From positions 62,001 through 126,000 of the forward strand of contig NZ_JAHLDL010000008.1 of the NCBI RefSeq assembly GCF_018861315.1: a stretch of 64,000 nt of DNA, given 5' to 3'. The number at the start of each line of letters is the position of its first letter. Position 1 is the stretch's first letter. Both the position numbers and the translations under genes were made by a program. Of the stretch, positions 26,459 to 35,563 are shown one piece after another. The notes beneath the pieces are model-generated. The model searched no databases and had not been told where the DNA came from. It saw nothing but the letters and a program-made list of their open reading frames with translations. This DNA comes from Clostridium bowmanii. GTDB lineage: Bacteria > Bacillota > Clostridia > Clostridiales > Clostridiaceae.

Positions 26459-27785
26459 TATTTTCTTGTGCCTTAAGCCTCTGTGATAAATAAAAGTACT
26501 CCAATATTTTCTTTCTATCATAGAATAATTTTTTCGCCATAATTGTTTCTATTAAAATGGTTGCAAGCTTGTCTTCATCGTGCCTTACATACCCTTTATG
26601 AATTTTCACAAAATCGCTCTTAATTACCTCGATACCAAGCTTTGTAACTTCCTTTTCATTTATATCAACCATAATAGAATTGTCCTTCTGATATTTTTCT
26701 TCTAGATCACTACTTATTTTACCTATATTTACTAAAACATAGTCAACAACCTTGCATTTAGCATGCCTGTGTATAGCTTCTATATGGTCTTTCACCCCAT
26801 AATTATCACTTTCTCCTGGTTGAGTCATAATATTCGACACATAAATTCTTAATGCTTTTGTTTTATCTAAGGCCTCTGTTATTTCCCTCACTAATAGATT
26901 GGGAATAATACTAGTATAAAGACTACCCGGTCCTAGAATCACCGCATCTGCTTCATTTATAGCCATTATTGCTTCCTTAAGTGCTTTAGCATCTATAGGC
27001 TCTATAAAAACTTCCTCAATAGCGCTATTATACTCTATAGCAGCTTTGGGTATGTTGGATTCACCATCAATTATTTCTCCGTTTTTAAGTTTTGCCTTTA
27101 AAATCATATTATCTAGTGTAACTGGGATAACCCTTCCTGTTACAGCAAGAACAGAGCTCATTTTCTGCACAGCTTCTTCAAAATTGTTTGAAATTCCATC
27201 CATGGCTGCTAAAAACAAATTGCCAAAGCTCTGATCCTTAAGCCGCCCATCTTTAAATCTATACTGCAATAATTCCCCCATTAATGGCTCTGTATCTGCC
27301 AAGGCTAAAATACAATTTCTAATGTCCCCTGGAGGTAGAATACCTAAATCTTCTCTTAAAACCCCAGATCCACCGCCATCATCTGCCACAGTAACTATTG
27401 CAGTTATATTATTGGTATATTTTTTTAGTCCCCTAAGCATAGTTACAAGACCAGTACCTCCACCGATTACTACAATTTTAGGTCCCTTTACAAGTACCCT
27501 CTTTTTATATAACAAATCTCCCAGGTTTTTTGAGTCATTAGCTAGATCTATATTTCCTATATTTATTAGTTTAATAAATGATTTAATAATTCTCATGGCC
27601 GCAACATATAAAATCAAAATTCCTAGCCCTATAAGAACTATTGGTAAAACTATATTACTCGGCCACAAATATTTATTATTAGTAAAGTCAATAATTCCAA
27701 AAACTAAAAGCACCACACCAATAACACCTAGAAAAATCCACCTTTTTATATTAATTCCAGGCTTCAAAAAATCCCTGGTCATCAC
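26454..27785 (-). CDS. yvcK: Gluconeogenesis / cell-shape factor YvcK (2-phospho-L-lactate transferase-like fold)
   Basis: A 443-residue protein. The family core (about 100-440) begins [20 protein letters not shown] and includes [22 protein letters not shown] and [16 protein letters not shown], the residues that bind UDP-sugars in YvcK/CuvA proteins. Unlike the 317-residue Bacillus protein it has an N-terminal extension with two hydrophobic segments (about 17-35 and 45-65), so it is probably tethered to the membrane. YvcK is needed for growth on gluconeogenic carbon sources and for normal wall synthesis. Its start overlaps the rapZ stop by 4 nt, and whiA follows, so the three form an operon. 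Confidence 0.93.
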   Translation of the reverse strand: MMTRDFLKPGINIKRWIFLGVIGVVLLVFGIIDFTNNKYLWPSNIVLPIVLIGLGILILYVAAMRIIKSFIKLINIGNIDLANDSKNLGDLLYKKRVLVKGPKIVVIGGGTGLVTMLRGLKKYTNNITAIVTVADDGGGSGVLREDLGILPPGDIRNCILALADTEPLMGELLQYRFKDGRLKDQSFGNLFLAAMDGISNNFEEAVQKMSSVLAVTGRVIPVTLDNMILKAKLKNGEIIDGESNIPKAAIEYNSAIEEVFIEPIDAKALKEAIMAINEADAVILGPGSLYTSIIPNLLVREITEALDKTKALRIYVSNIMTQPGESDNYGVKDHIEAIHRHAKCKVVDYVLVNIGKISSDLEEKYQKDNSIMVDINEKEVTKLGIEVIKSDFVKIHKGYVRHDEDKLATILIETIMAKKLFYDRKKILEYFYLSQRLKAQENK

Positions 27786-28666
27786 AGTTTTCCGCCACCT
27801 CTATTCACATCTTCATATATATCCCGATGATCTATATTGACACTATAGCCACCCTGCTCTAGAGTTTCATAGATTTTATTGGCTATAGCTACAGACCTAT
27901 GCCTTCCCCCTGTACATCCAATAGATACTATCAGTTGTCTTTTCCCCTCTTTTTTATAATTTGGAATTAGGAACTCTAACATATCCTGAAGCTTCTCTAT
28001 AAATATTATAGTTCCCTCAAACTCTAGCACATAATCCCTAACAGGTTTTTCATTACCTGAATACTGCTTAAGCTCTGGAATATAATAGGGATTCGGCAAA
28101 AACCTAACATCAAATACCAAGTCTGAATCCACAGGTATGCCATATTTAAATCCAAAAGAAAGAATGGTTATCATAAGTTTAGTTTCTATCTGACCTTCCT
28201 CAGCATATATATTGTTTACTTCCTGCGTAAGCTCTCTTGCAGAAAGTTTACTAGTATTAATTATATGGTCAGCGCGCTCACGAACATCCTTAAGTTTTTT
28301 TCTTTCAGTAGCAATTCCATTTAAAACTCTTCCCTCTGGTGCTAATGGATGTTTTCTTCTTGATTCTTTATATCTCTTAACAAGCACCTCATCAGAAGCC
28401 TCTATAAATAAAATTTCATATTTATATCCTTCTTCTTTTAAAAAGGTCAAACTTTCAAACAAATCATCAAAAAACTTTCCACCTCTAATATCTATAACTA
28501 AGGCAATTTTATCTATATTTCCATTAGTCTGATAACAAGCCTCAGCGAATTTAGGAATTACTGTTGGTGGCAAATTATCAACACAAAAGAATCCTAAGTC
28601 CTCAAGAGCTCTTATAGTTTGCGTCTTTCCCGCACCTGATAGTCCTGTCAATATAACAAATCTCAT
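27782..28666 (-). CDS. rapZ: RNase adapter / nucleotide-binding protein RapZ (YvcJ)
   Basis: A 294-residue P-loop protein matching the size of B. subtilis YvcJ. The Walker A GLSGAGKT is at residues 8-15, [12 protein letters not shown] follows, then IDIRGGKFF and the C-terminal signature [14 protein letters not shown] with DHRDI near the end. E. coli RapZ directs RNase E to the GlmZ RNA and so controls glucosamine-6-phosphate synthase; in Firmicutes the partner differs, and a role in competence and envelope control was reported. The start at 28666 follows AGGGGG. First gene of rapZ-yvcK-whiA; a TATAAT box lies on the minus strand at 28818-28823. Confidence 0.95.
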   Translation of the reverse strand: MRFVILTGLSGAGKTQTIRALEDLGFFCVDNLPPTVIPKFAEACYQTNGNIDKIALVIDIRGGKFFDDLFESLTFLKEEGYKYEILFIEASDEVLVKRYKESRRKHPLAPEGRVLNGIATERKKLKDVRERADHIINTSKLSARELTQEVNNIYAEEGQIETKLMITILSFGFKYGIPVDSDLVFDVRFLPNPYYIPELKQYSGNEKPVRDYVLEFEGTIIFIEKLQDMLEFLIPNYKKEGKRQLIVSIGCTGGRHRSVAIANKIYETLEQGGYSVNIDHRDIYEDVNRGGGKL

Positions 28667-28912
28667 TTAAAAACCCCCTCTACAAAGATGTGTTTACCCG
28701 TTGCTATAAATATATTTACTATTAACAATTAATTTATTTTTTAGCATCTTTCAAAGACTTAAAACTATAAAATAATATTTTTTATAACTCATTATATTAA
28801 TACAGTTTTATTTTTTTATTATAACACATTTAAGGGTAATTAATCATCTGAAAATAATGACAAGTACACTAATTTATTATTTTTAAGTCCTGTCTTAAAG
28901 AGATTTAAGCAT

Positions 28913-28945
28913 AAAAAAAAATGCACAACCGCCTTAGGTTGCACA
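28913..28945 (-). terminator. Terminator after murB
   Basis: Minus strand TGTGCAACC and GGTTGTGCA pair over 9 bp with two G-U pairs, followed by nine T residues. Apart from this and a TATAAT box at 28818-28823, the gap 28667-29019 shows nothing recognisable. Confidence 0.85.
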
Positions 28946-29019
28946 TTTGAAAATTTTATTTTAACTTACAAACTTTCTATATAATTATGGTTTTTTACAA
29001 GCTGGTTACTGCTTTGAGT

Positions 29020-29937
29020 TTATTTCTCTTCTCCCAAAATTTTCACTTCAGTATAGAGCTTTACCCCAAACTTTTCTTCCACTTCCGTTTGAACAAGTAT
29101 AATCAAATCTAAAATGTCCTTTGCACTGGCATTCTTTCTATTAATAATAAAACCAGAATGTTTCTGGGATACCTGAGCATCTCCAACACAAGTACCTTTT
29201 AAACCACAATCTTCTATAAGCTTGCCTGCAAAATGTCCCTCTGGCCTTTTAAATGTACTTCCAGCTGATGGGTATTCTAGTGGTTGTTTATCACTTCTTC
29301 TTTTTGCAAGAGTATCCATTCTTGCTTTTATAACTTTCACATCCCCAACCTGGAGACTAAGAGTAACCGATACTACTGTGTAGCCATATTTTAAAATTGC
29401 ACTACTTCTATAAGAAAGTTCCATTTCATCTTTATTTAAAGTTAATAATTCTCCGTTACCATCAATAGCTAACATACTTTCCATTACCATAGACATTTCG
29501 CCATCGTAGGCTCCTGCATTCATAGCTGCTGCGCCACCAATACTACCTGGAATCCCACTAGCAAACTCCATGCCTTTAAGTCCCTTTCCTAATGCTACCT
29601 GGGCCACATCATATAACGTAGCTCCACTTTGTGCTATTATTTTATTTTCTTCTACCTCAATTTTATTAAGCTTAGATAATTTTATAATTACTCCTCTAAT
29701 TCCACCATCTTTTACAAGTAAATTAGAACCATTGCCTAATAAATAATAATCAACTTCATTTTCTTTGCAAATTTTTATTGCAGCTTGAACTTCACTAACG
29801 TCTTCTGGGTTCACTAGTATATCCGCCGGTCCCCCTACTTTAAAATAAGTATGGTTTTTCATTGGTTCATCTATTACTATGTTTGCTCTGTCTATTACTT
29901 TATATAACTGTTTTAATAACTCTGCATATAGCTTCAT
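29020..29937 (-). CDS. murB: UDP-N-acetylenolpyruvoylglucosamine reductase
   Basis: Reduces UDP-GlcNAc-enolpyruvate to UDP-MurNAc with NADPH and FAD, a cytoplasmic step of peptidoglycan synthesis. The 305-residue size is that of the type II (Gram-positive) enzyme. Motifs: NHTYFKVGGPAD (near 28), YLLGNGSNLLVKDGG, GMEFASGIPGSIGGAAAMNA for FAD, YPSAGSTFKRP with the catalytic Ser, and a final VEEKFGVKLYTEVKILG. It follows uvrC by 155 bp in the same direction. The start at 29937 has a weak AAGGAGTAAAAT site. In Clostridium and Bacillus relatives murB often sits near rapZ, as here. Confidence 0.95.
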   Translation of the reverse strand: MKLYAELLKQLYKVIDRANIVIDEPMKNHTYFKVGGPADILVNPEDVSEVQAAIKICKENEVDYYLLGNGSNLLVKDGGIRGVIIKLSKLNKIEVEENKIIAQSGATLYDVAQVALGKGLKGMEFASGIPGSIGGAAAMNAGAYDGEMSMVMESMLAIDGNGELLTLNKDEMELSYRSSAILKYGYTVVSVTLSLQVGDVKVIKARMDTLAKRRSDKQPLEYPSAGSTFKRPEGHFAGKLIEDCGLKGTCVGDAQVSQKHSGFIINRKNASAKDILDLIILVQTEVEEKFGVKLYTEVKILGEEK

Positions 29938-30092
29938 ATTTTACTCCTTGAACATATTAATATATTTGTATACTCCCCTATCTTAAATTGTATAATTGAC
30001 ATTAGGCAAGTTATAACTCTCTTATTTTAACCTTTTTCATAAGATATTTCAACAATTTATATTTAGGATACTAATTAATAATTTCCCGTACA

Positions 30093-31958
30093 TTATTTAC
30101 TCTTTTTAAAATAGTCTAAAACACATTGTGCAGCCTTACTATCTACTGAAGGGGTCTCCATTAATTCCTCCTGGCTTGCATTTTTTATATTATCAATGCT
30201 GCCAAATTTCTTTAATAACTCCCTTCTTCTCTTTTCTCCAATATTAGGTATATTATCTAATATTGAATATAGTGTTCTTTTATCTCTCAGGGTTCTGTGA
30301 TAAGTAATAGCAAACCTGTGTACCTCATCCTGTATTCTAGTAATCAAGTGCATACTTTGAGCATTACCCTTCATAATCAGCTCTATATTATTATATATTA
30401 ATCCTCTAGTTCTGTGCTTGTCATCTTTAACCATTCCACATACTGGTATATTAATGTTAAGGCTATTTAAAACCTCTAGTGCCACATTAACCTGGCCTTT
30501 TCCACCATCCATGAGGATTAAATCAGGAAATATACAGAACTTACCTTTACTGAGTTCTAAATTTCTCTCTTTTATTTGTTCCACTTCATGAAGACCACGT
30601 TTAAACCTTCGCTCTAGGATTTCCCGCATACTATCATAATCGTTAGCTCCTATTACAGATTTTAATTTAAACCTCCTATAATCACTGCTTTTGGGTTTTC
30701 CATCTTCAAAAACTACCATACTACCTACAGAATCTACCCCCATTATATTTGAAATATCATAGGATTCAATCCTTTCTGGTGTTTCGTCTAGTTCTAGTAA
30801 ATCAACAATCTCCTGCAATGCTATTTTATGAATTTCCTTATCTTGTTTATCCTTTATTTTAAATTGTTCTAGTGTTATCTTAGCATTATTTTCTACCATA
30901 TCTAAAGTCTTTTTCTTTTCGCCTTTTTGAGGGATCTTTATAGATACCTTTGACTCTTTTTTTAAGCTAAGCCACTCCTTTAAAATCTCACTCTCATTTA
31001 TAAAAGGTACATATATATTTTTAGGAATAAAGGCTGTGCCTCCATAAAATCTCTTTACAAAGTCTTCTATTAGTTCACTTCCTACTTCATCCGCTTCATC
31101 ATTTAAAATAAAATGTTCCCGGCCTACTATCTTACCATCTCTAAGGAAAAACACCTGAATACAAACATCCTTTTCATCCACAAATAAATTAATAAAATCT
31201 TCATTTTCACAATTTCCTATTATGATTTTTTGCTTTTCAGTTATTTTATCTATGGCAAAGATTTTATCTCGAATTATAGCTGCTTTTTCAAATTCCAAAA
31301 GTTCTGCTTCAATTTCCATTTTCTTCTTCAAATCGCCCTTTATATTACTATCTTTTCCTGACAAAAGCTCCACAGTACCTTTTATAATCTTTCCATAATC
31401 TTCTCGGCTAATATACCCTGCGCAAGGGGCTTTGCAAAGCCCAATATGATAGTTTAGACATGGCCTAGTATAAGGCAACCCCTCTTTAATAACCCTCTTA
31501 CATGTTCGAAGGGGAAATATTTTTTTTATAAGCTCAATAACCGTATATACCGCTGCTGAATCTGTGTAGGGTCCAAAATATTTTCCCCCGTCATTAGCAA
31601 TATTTCTAGTTACAAAAACTCTAGGAAATTCCTCATTTATAGTTATCTTTATAAATGGATAGTGCTTGTCATCCTTAAGTAGAATATTATATCTTGGACT
31701 ATGCTTTTTAATAAGATTACACTCTAGGATCAGTGCTTCCATCTCTGAATCTGTTACTATATATTCAAATTCGGATATGTTTTTTACCATAGCTTTGACT
31801 TTTACAGAATGATTTTTTGAAGTTTGAAAATATTGTCTTACTCTATTTTTCAAAATTTTAGCCTTGCCCACATATATTATTTCACCAAGATGATTTCTCA
31901 TAAGATATACTCCCGGTGCCTCTGGAAGAATCTTCAGTTGATATTCAAAGTCAAACAT
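30093..31958 (-). CDS. uvrC: Excinuclease ABC subunit C
   Basis: The dual-incision nuclease of nucleotide excision repair. The 621 residues show a GIY-YIG domain at the N-terminus (GVYLMRNHLGEIIYVGKAK, residues 15-33), a cysteine set (RTCKRVIKEGLPYTRPCLNY) and (GLCKAPCAGY) as in iron-sulfur-binding UvrC, a UVR motif near 205 for UvrB, the RNase H-like endonuclease (SYDISNIMGVDSVGSMVVFED, DLILMDGGKGQV) and a C-terminal helix-hairpin-helix (IPNIGEKRRRELLKKFGSI). The start at 31958 follows AGGAGGAGAT. It is not next to uvrBA, which lie 6 kb upstream, and I saw no LexA box in its upstream region (31959-32249). Confidence 0.96.
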   Translation of the reverse strand: MFDFEYQLKILPEAPGVYLMRNHLGEIIYVGKAKILKNRVRQYFQTSKNHSVKVKAMVKNISEFEYIVTDSEMEALILECNLIKKHSPRYNILLKDDKHYPFIKITINEEFPRVFVTRNIANDGGKYFGPYTDSAAVYTVIELIKKIFPLRTCKRVIKEGLPYTRPCLNYHIGLCKAPCAGYISREDYGKIIKGTVELLSGKDSNIKGDLKKKMEIEAELLEFEKAAIIRDKIFAIDKITEKQKIIIGNCENEDFINLFVDEKDVCIQVFFLRDGKIVGREHFILNDEADEVGSELIEDFVKRFYGGTAFIPKNIYVPFINESEILKEWLSLKKESKVSIKIPQKGEKKKTLDMVENNAKITLEQFKIKDKQDKEIHKIALQEIVDLLELDETPERIESYDISNIMGVDSVGSMVVFEDGKPKSSDYRRFKLKSVIGANDYDSMREILERRFKRGLHEVEQIKERNLELSKGKFCIFPDLILMDGGKGQVNVALEVLNSLNINIPVCGMVKDDKHRTRGLIYNNIELIMKGNAQSMHLITRIQDEVHRFAITYHRTLRDKRTLYSILDNIPNIGEKRRRELLKKFGSIDNIKNASQEELMETPSVDSKAAQCVLDYFKKSK

Positions 31959-32177
31959 ACATCTCCTCCTTTCTTATCTTTTCATCACATATTCCAAATA
32001 ACTCCTATTTCCTGGGCAATTTATTACAAATTGCTACATATATAATGTTGCTTCAACACTAGTAATACCCACAGTAGCCTTGTAAATTAACTTGTTTATT
32101 CGAAATAGCAATGACTTGAACATCTGACATGCTGCAAGTTCTGTTCACAAACAATATAACGGCACCCTATATGAAAA

Positions 32178-32209
32178 TAAAGTCAGATATTATTCCATAT
32201 CTGACTTTA
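32178..32209 (-). terminator. Terminator after the penicillin-binding protein gene
   Basis: TAAAGTCAGATAT (32178-32190) and ATATCTGACTTTA (32197-32209) form a perfect 13-bp stem; the minus strand continues TTTTC. Confidence 0.85.
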
Positions 32210-32249
32210 TAATATTAGCATTTACGCATATTTCAAAAATTTTCTGCTT

Positions 32250-33674
32250 TTATTTCAAATAAGCACCAATCATGTCTTTAGTAATTCCAGCAGCTAATTT
32301 ACCACCGACTCCACCCTCTTCTACAATTACCGCTATGGCAATTGTAGGATTGTCATAAGGTGCAAACCCAATAAACCAAGAATGTGGTCCAACTTGTTTA
32401 CTAGCATCACCCTTATGGTCTGCAGTACCTGTTTTACCCGAAACCGTTATACCATCCACAGCTGCATTAAAACCTGTACCTTCTGCCACTACACCCTTCA
32501 TTAAATCCTTCATGGTACTCGCGGTTTCCGTTGACATGACTTCTCCTAGCTCCTTAGGCTCTATCTTTTCTAAAGATTTACCCTTACTACTCAATATCTC
32601 CTTAACTAGCATCGGTTGCATCATAATACCATTATTAGCAACAGTACTTGCAACTAATGCCATCTCCATAGGAGTAACTAAAACCTCAGCTTGACCTATA
32701 GCACTTTGTGCTATATTACCTTTTTCATTACTTTTATAACTTGGAAATATACTATTTTCTATTGTTAAGCCAGAAGCTGGAGTATCCTTATTAAAATTAA
32801 ATTTTTCTGCAGTTTCCTTAAGTGCACTATTTCCCAGTTCAATACCCAAGGACCCGAAAACCACGTTGCTAGAATGCAAAAAAGCAGATCTAAAGTTTAT
32901 ATTTCCCATAACCTCACCATCGTAATTTTGCAGTGATGTACTTTGATTGAAAACTAATTTTCCATTATCTTCAAAGCTCTTGCTAGCAACACCAGGGATG
33001 TTTTCTAAAGCACTTACCGCAGTAATAGTTTTAAATACAGAACCTGGAGGATATAATCCAGATACCGCTCTATTAAGCAGTGGCATATCCTTATTTGCAA
33101 CTATCCCTTTCCAACTAGCTTCTAAATTATTTGGATCATAAGACGGTTTGGACACCATAGCTAGAATTTCGCCTGTTTTAGGATTTATTGCTACTACTGC
33201 ACCACGATTATTTCCTAGTGCTTTATAAGCTACCTTTTGAAGATTAGAATCAAGCGTAGTTCGCAGTCCATTGCCAACCTTTTCTTCTTCCTTTTTGTTG
33301 AAATCAAAAAGCTTTGACACCACTGAATCTTCAGAACCCATAAGCTGCGAATCATATTTTTTTTCAAGTCCAGAAAGTCCATATACAGGATCCATGTACC
33401 CTATAGCATGGGCAAAAATCTCCCCTTGCAAGTATTGCTCCTTCTGAGAAATATCACTTGTCTTCGTACTTTTAGTTAATGCTTTCATATCCTTATCGTA
33501 AATAGTTCCCCTTAATACCTTATTTCTTTCTGCCCACAGTCTCTGATTAAAAGTACTAGTTAAGGCCTTGGGGCTATTAAATACATAGTTGTAAGTCAGG
33601 TAAGAAATTAAAGCAATAAAGAGTATTAAAAATACCATCATGACCTTTTTTATATTAATAACAAAATCATTCAT
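32250..33674 (-). CDS. Penicillin-binding protein 2-like transpeptidase (PbpA type)
   Basis: A 474-residue class B transpeptidase that cross-links peptidoglycan outside the membrane. One N-terminal membrane segment (about 10-30) is followed by a short dimerisation part and the penicillin-binding domain with the catalytic serine in PPGSVFK (S212), SSN (268-270) and KTG (414-416), all intact. It is shorter than PBP2/SpoVD and resembles actinobacterial PbpA, without PASTA domains. It overlaps the ftsW-like gene by 8 nt and so is cotranscribed with it, a normal pairing of transpeptidase and SEDS polymerase. Which process it serves (elongation, division or sporulation) cannot be told from the sequence. 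The terminator at 32178-32209 closes the unit. Confidence 0.9.
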   Translation of the reverse strand: MNDFVINIKKVMMVFLILFIALISYLTYNYVFNSPKALTSTFNQRLWAERNKVLRGTIYDKDMKALTKSTKTSDISQKEQYLQGEIFAHAIGYMDPVYGLSGLEKKYDSQLMGSEDSVVSKLFDFNKKEEEKVGNGLRTTLDSNLQKVAYKALGNNRGAVVAINPKTGEILAMVSKPSYDPNNLEASWKGIVANKDMPLLNRAVSGLYPPGSVFKTITAVSALENIPGVASKSFEDNGKLVFNQSTSLQNYDGEVMGNINFRSAFLHSSNVVFGSLGIELGNSALKETAEKFNFNKDTPASGLTIENSIFPSYKSNEKGNIAQSAIGQAEVLVTPMEMALVASTVANNGIMMQPMLVKEILSSKGKSLEKIEPKELGEVMSTETASTMKDLMKGVVAEGTGFNAAVDGITVSGKTGTADHKGDASKQVGPHSWFIGFAPYDNPTIAIAVIVEEGGVGGKLAAGITKDMIGAYLK

Positions 33675-34911
33675 AACTTTGACCGTCCTCCGAAATTTTT
33701 TGAAGTATCCCTAGCGAAAAGAAAGTTACTATCATGGAGCTTCCCCCGTAACTAACTAATGGTAGAGTTATACCCGTTAGTGGAATAGCTCCAACGACTC
33801 CTCCTACAATGACCAGCACTTGAGCTACGAGCATTGTACTATAACCCACTGCTAGTAATCTCGAAAAATTATCTTTACCATAAATAGGCACCCTCATGCA
33901 TCTATAAAACAGTAAAAAATATAAGATAAGTATAGCAAATCCAGTGAGCAAACCCATTTCCTCACAAATAGCCGAAAAGATAAAATCTGTATTAACCACA
34001 GGAACCATTTTAGGATATCCAAGACCAAGACCTGTTCCGAAAAGGCCACCTGAGGCTATAGAAATTAAGGATTGTACTACTTGATGCCCTTGATCATAGC
34101 CATATTTCCATGGATCACCCCAAATCAAAATCCTTAGGCGCACGTGAGCAAAAAGTTTATAGCTTATAAAGCCTCCTACCATAAAAAGTCCTAAACATAC
34201 TATTACATATTTGAATTTTGAAGTAGCAATATATAGCATTGTTACCGAAATAGCAAAAAACAAAAGGGCTGATCCTAAATCCTTTTGATAAACCATAAGC
34301 CCAAGTGATATCATAACTACGATACCTGGCTCTATCAATCCTTTTAATTTTATAAGCTCTGACTTTTCTTTAATATCTTTACCATAATACTGCAACGCTG
34401 ATGCTAAATATGCCACCAGCGATAATTTACCAAATTCTGTTGGTTGGAAGCTAAAACCAGCAATAACTATCCAGTTTTTAGAACCATTAATTTCTGTTCC
34501 AAATATGCTTCCCATTGACATAAGAATAATAGTACATACCAAATAAAACCATTTATACTTTTCAAAAATAGTTAAACTGGGGAAAAGCACTACTACTAAA
34601 ATGAATATAGCAATCCCTACGGTATACCATATGAGTTGTTTAAGCGCAACAGGAGAGTCTAACCTATATAATATAGCCATACCTATAACTGCTAAAACAT
34701 TTGAAAACAGTAAAATATATTTATCTCCGTCAGGAAAAAATCTTCTTATTATAAAATGGGAATAAGCAAAAAGTATACATATTATTACGCCCATTATCAA
34801 GGCACCTTTATCAAGACCATCTTTACCAATAAAGAACATGTTTGCAAACAAAACTATACATAAAAGATAGGTATACCTTAGAAGCTTCCGTTCTTCCTTT
34901 ATACTTTCCAT
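33667..34911 (-). CDS. FtsW/RodA/SpoVE-family SEDS glycosyltransferase
   Basis: A 414-residue integral membrane protein with about ten to twelve hydrophobic segments. SEDS proteins polymerise lipid II into glycan strands. Typical motifs are GSKNWIVIAGFSFQPTEFGK (near 140-160), YQKDLGSALLFF and GLGLGYPKMVPVVNTDFIFS with the SEDS Asp-containing loop, and ITLPLVSYGGSSMI near the C-terminus. The start at 34911 follows AGGTG. A copy of the 21-bp repeat and an inverted repeat lie in the 150 bp before it. The FHA protein gene upstream and the transpeptidase gene downstream complete a wall-synthesis cluster, the same set seen in actinobacteria (FHA, RodA, PbpA). Confidence 0.93.
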   Translation of the reverse strand: MESIKEERKLLRYTYLLCIVLFANMFFIGKDGLDKGALIMGVIICILFAYSHFIIRRFFPDGDKYILLFSNVLAVIGMAILYRLDSPVALKQLIWYTVGIAIFILVVVLFPSLTIFEKYKWFYLVCTIILMSMGSIFGTEINGSKNWIVIAGFSFQPTEFGKLSLVAYLASALQYYGKDIKEKSELIKLKGLIEPGIVVMISLGLMVYQKDLGSALLFFAISVTMLYIATSKFKYVIVCLGLFMVGGFISYKLFAHVRLRILIWGDPWKYGYDQGHQVVQSLISIASGGLFGTGLGLGYPKMVPVVNTDFIFSAICEEMGLLTGFAILILYFLLFYRCMRVPIYGKDNFSRLLAVGYSTMLVAQVLVIVGGVVGAIPLTGITLPLVSYGGSSMIVTFFSLGILQKISEDGQSYE

Positions 34912-34924
34912 GTTAACACCTCAT

Positions 34925-35055
34925 TAATCATCACCTACGGTGCTGAAATTTAACAACTTCAGAAGGAGGTTTTATCACCAACTAAAGTTTTATTTTTATC
35001 TGTGGTTGTCATCTCCACAGATATGCTTATGAGTATCCTTCTGAAATGTTGTTAA
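34925..35055. repeat. 21-bp repeat copy and inverted-repeat element between the FHA and ftsW-like genes
   Basis: 34925-34945 reads TAATCATCACCTACGGTGCT plus G, matching the tandem units at 45741-45803. From 34950 to 35055 a larger inverted repeat has arms ending TTCAGAAGGA and TCCTTCTGAA, continuing into AACAAC / GTTGTT, and encloses an inner stem CTGTGG/CCACAG (35000-35020). Confidence 0.6.
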
Positions 35056-35065
35056 CACTCACAAT

Positions 35066-35494
35066 TTATCCTATAACCTTAAAAATTGAAGTTCCTATTT
35101 TAATTTCGTCACCTTTTTTTATAACTACCCTATCTTTCACCCTTTTCGTGTTCATTAATGTACCATTAGTACTTCCTAAATCCTGTAAAATATAATCTGT
35201 ATTTTTCCTATATATTCTTGCATGTTCCGAAGATACGTATTTATCACCCAATATTAAAAGATTATCTGCTTTTCTTCCTACGGAAAGTTCGTTGTTTAGA
35301 GGAATAACCGCACCAACTCTTAAATTGAAATTTTCTCCTCTTTCTATAACTTCCAGCCCCATAGTTTTTTTAACTACTACTTTTTTCTTTCCACCGCCTT
35401 TGATGTCCTTGTACATTATTCTCAAAGCAAATATTATTATAAGGTAAATAATCGCTATAATTGCATAGTTCATAATCGAGCTTATCTTAGCCAT
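35066..35494 (-). CDS. FHA-domain membrane protein
   Basis: A 142-residue protein with one N-terminal membrane helix (about 8-26) and a C-terminal forkhead-associated domain (55-142). The FHA signature is complete: LSVGRKADN (Gly-Arg), YVSSEHARI (Ser-x-x-His) and LQDLGSTNGTLMN (Asn-Gly), which together bind phosphothreonine. Such proteins recruit targets of Ser/Thr kinases, and this one is probably regulatory for the SEDS polymerase and transpeptidase encoded just downstream, as in Mycobacterium, where FHA proteins accompany rodA-pbpA. No kinase gene is in the window. The start at 35494 follows GAGGAGAAAGTG. Confidence 0.88.
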   Translation of the reverse strand: MAKISSIMNYAIIAIIYLIIIFALRIMYKDIKGGGKKKVVVKKTMGLEVIERGENFNLRVGAVIPLNNELSVGRKADNLLILGDKYVSSEHARIYRKNTDYILQDLGSTNGTLMNTKRVKDRVVIKKGDEIKIGTSIFKVIG

Positions 35495-35563
35495 AAGTCA
35501 CTTTCTCCTCTTTAAAAAATTATCCAAGACTAGCATTGAATTAATATGCTAGCCTTGGATAAA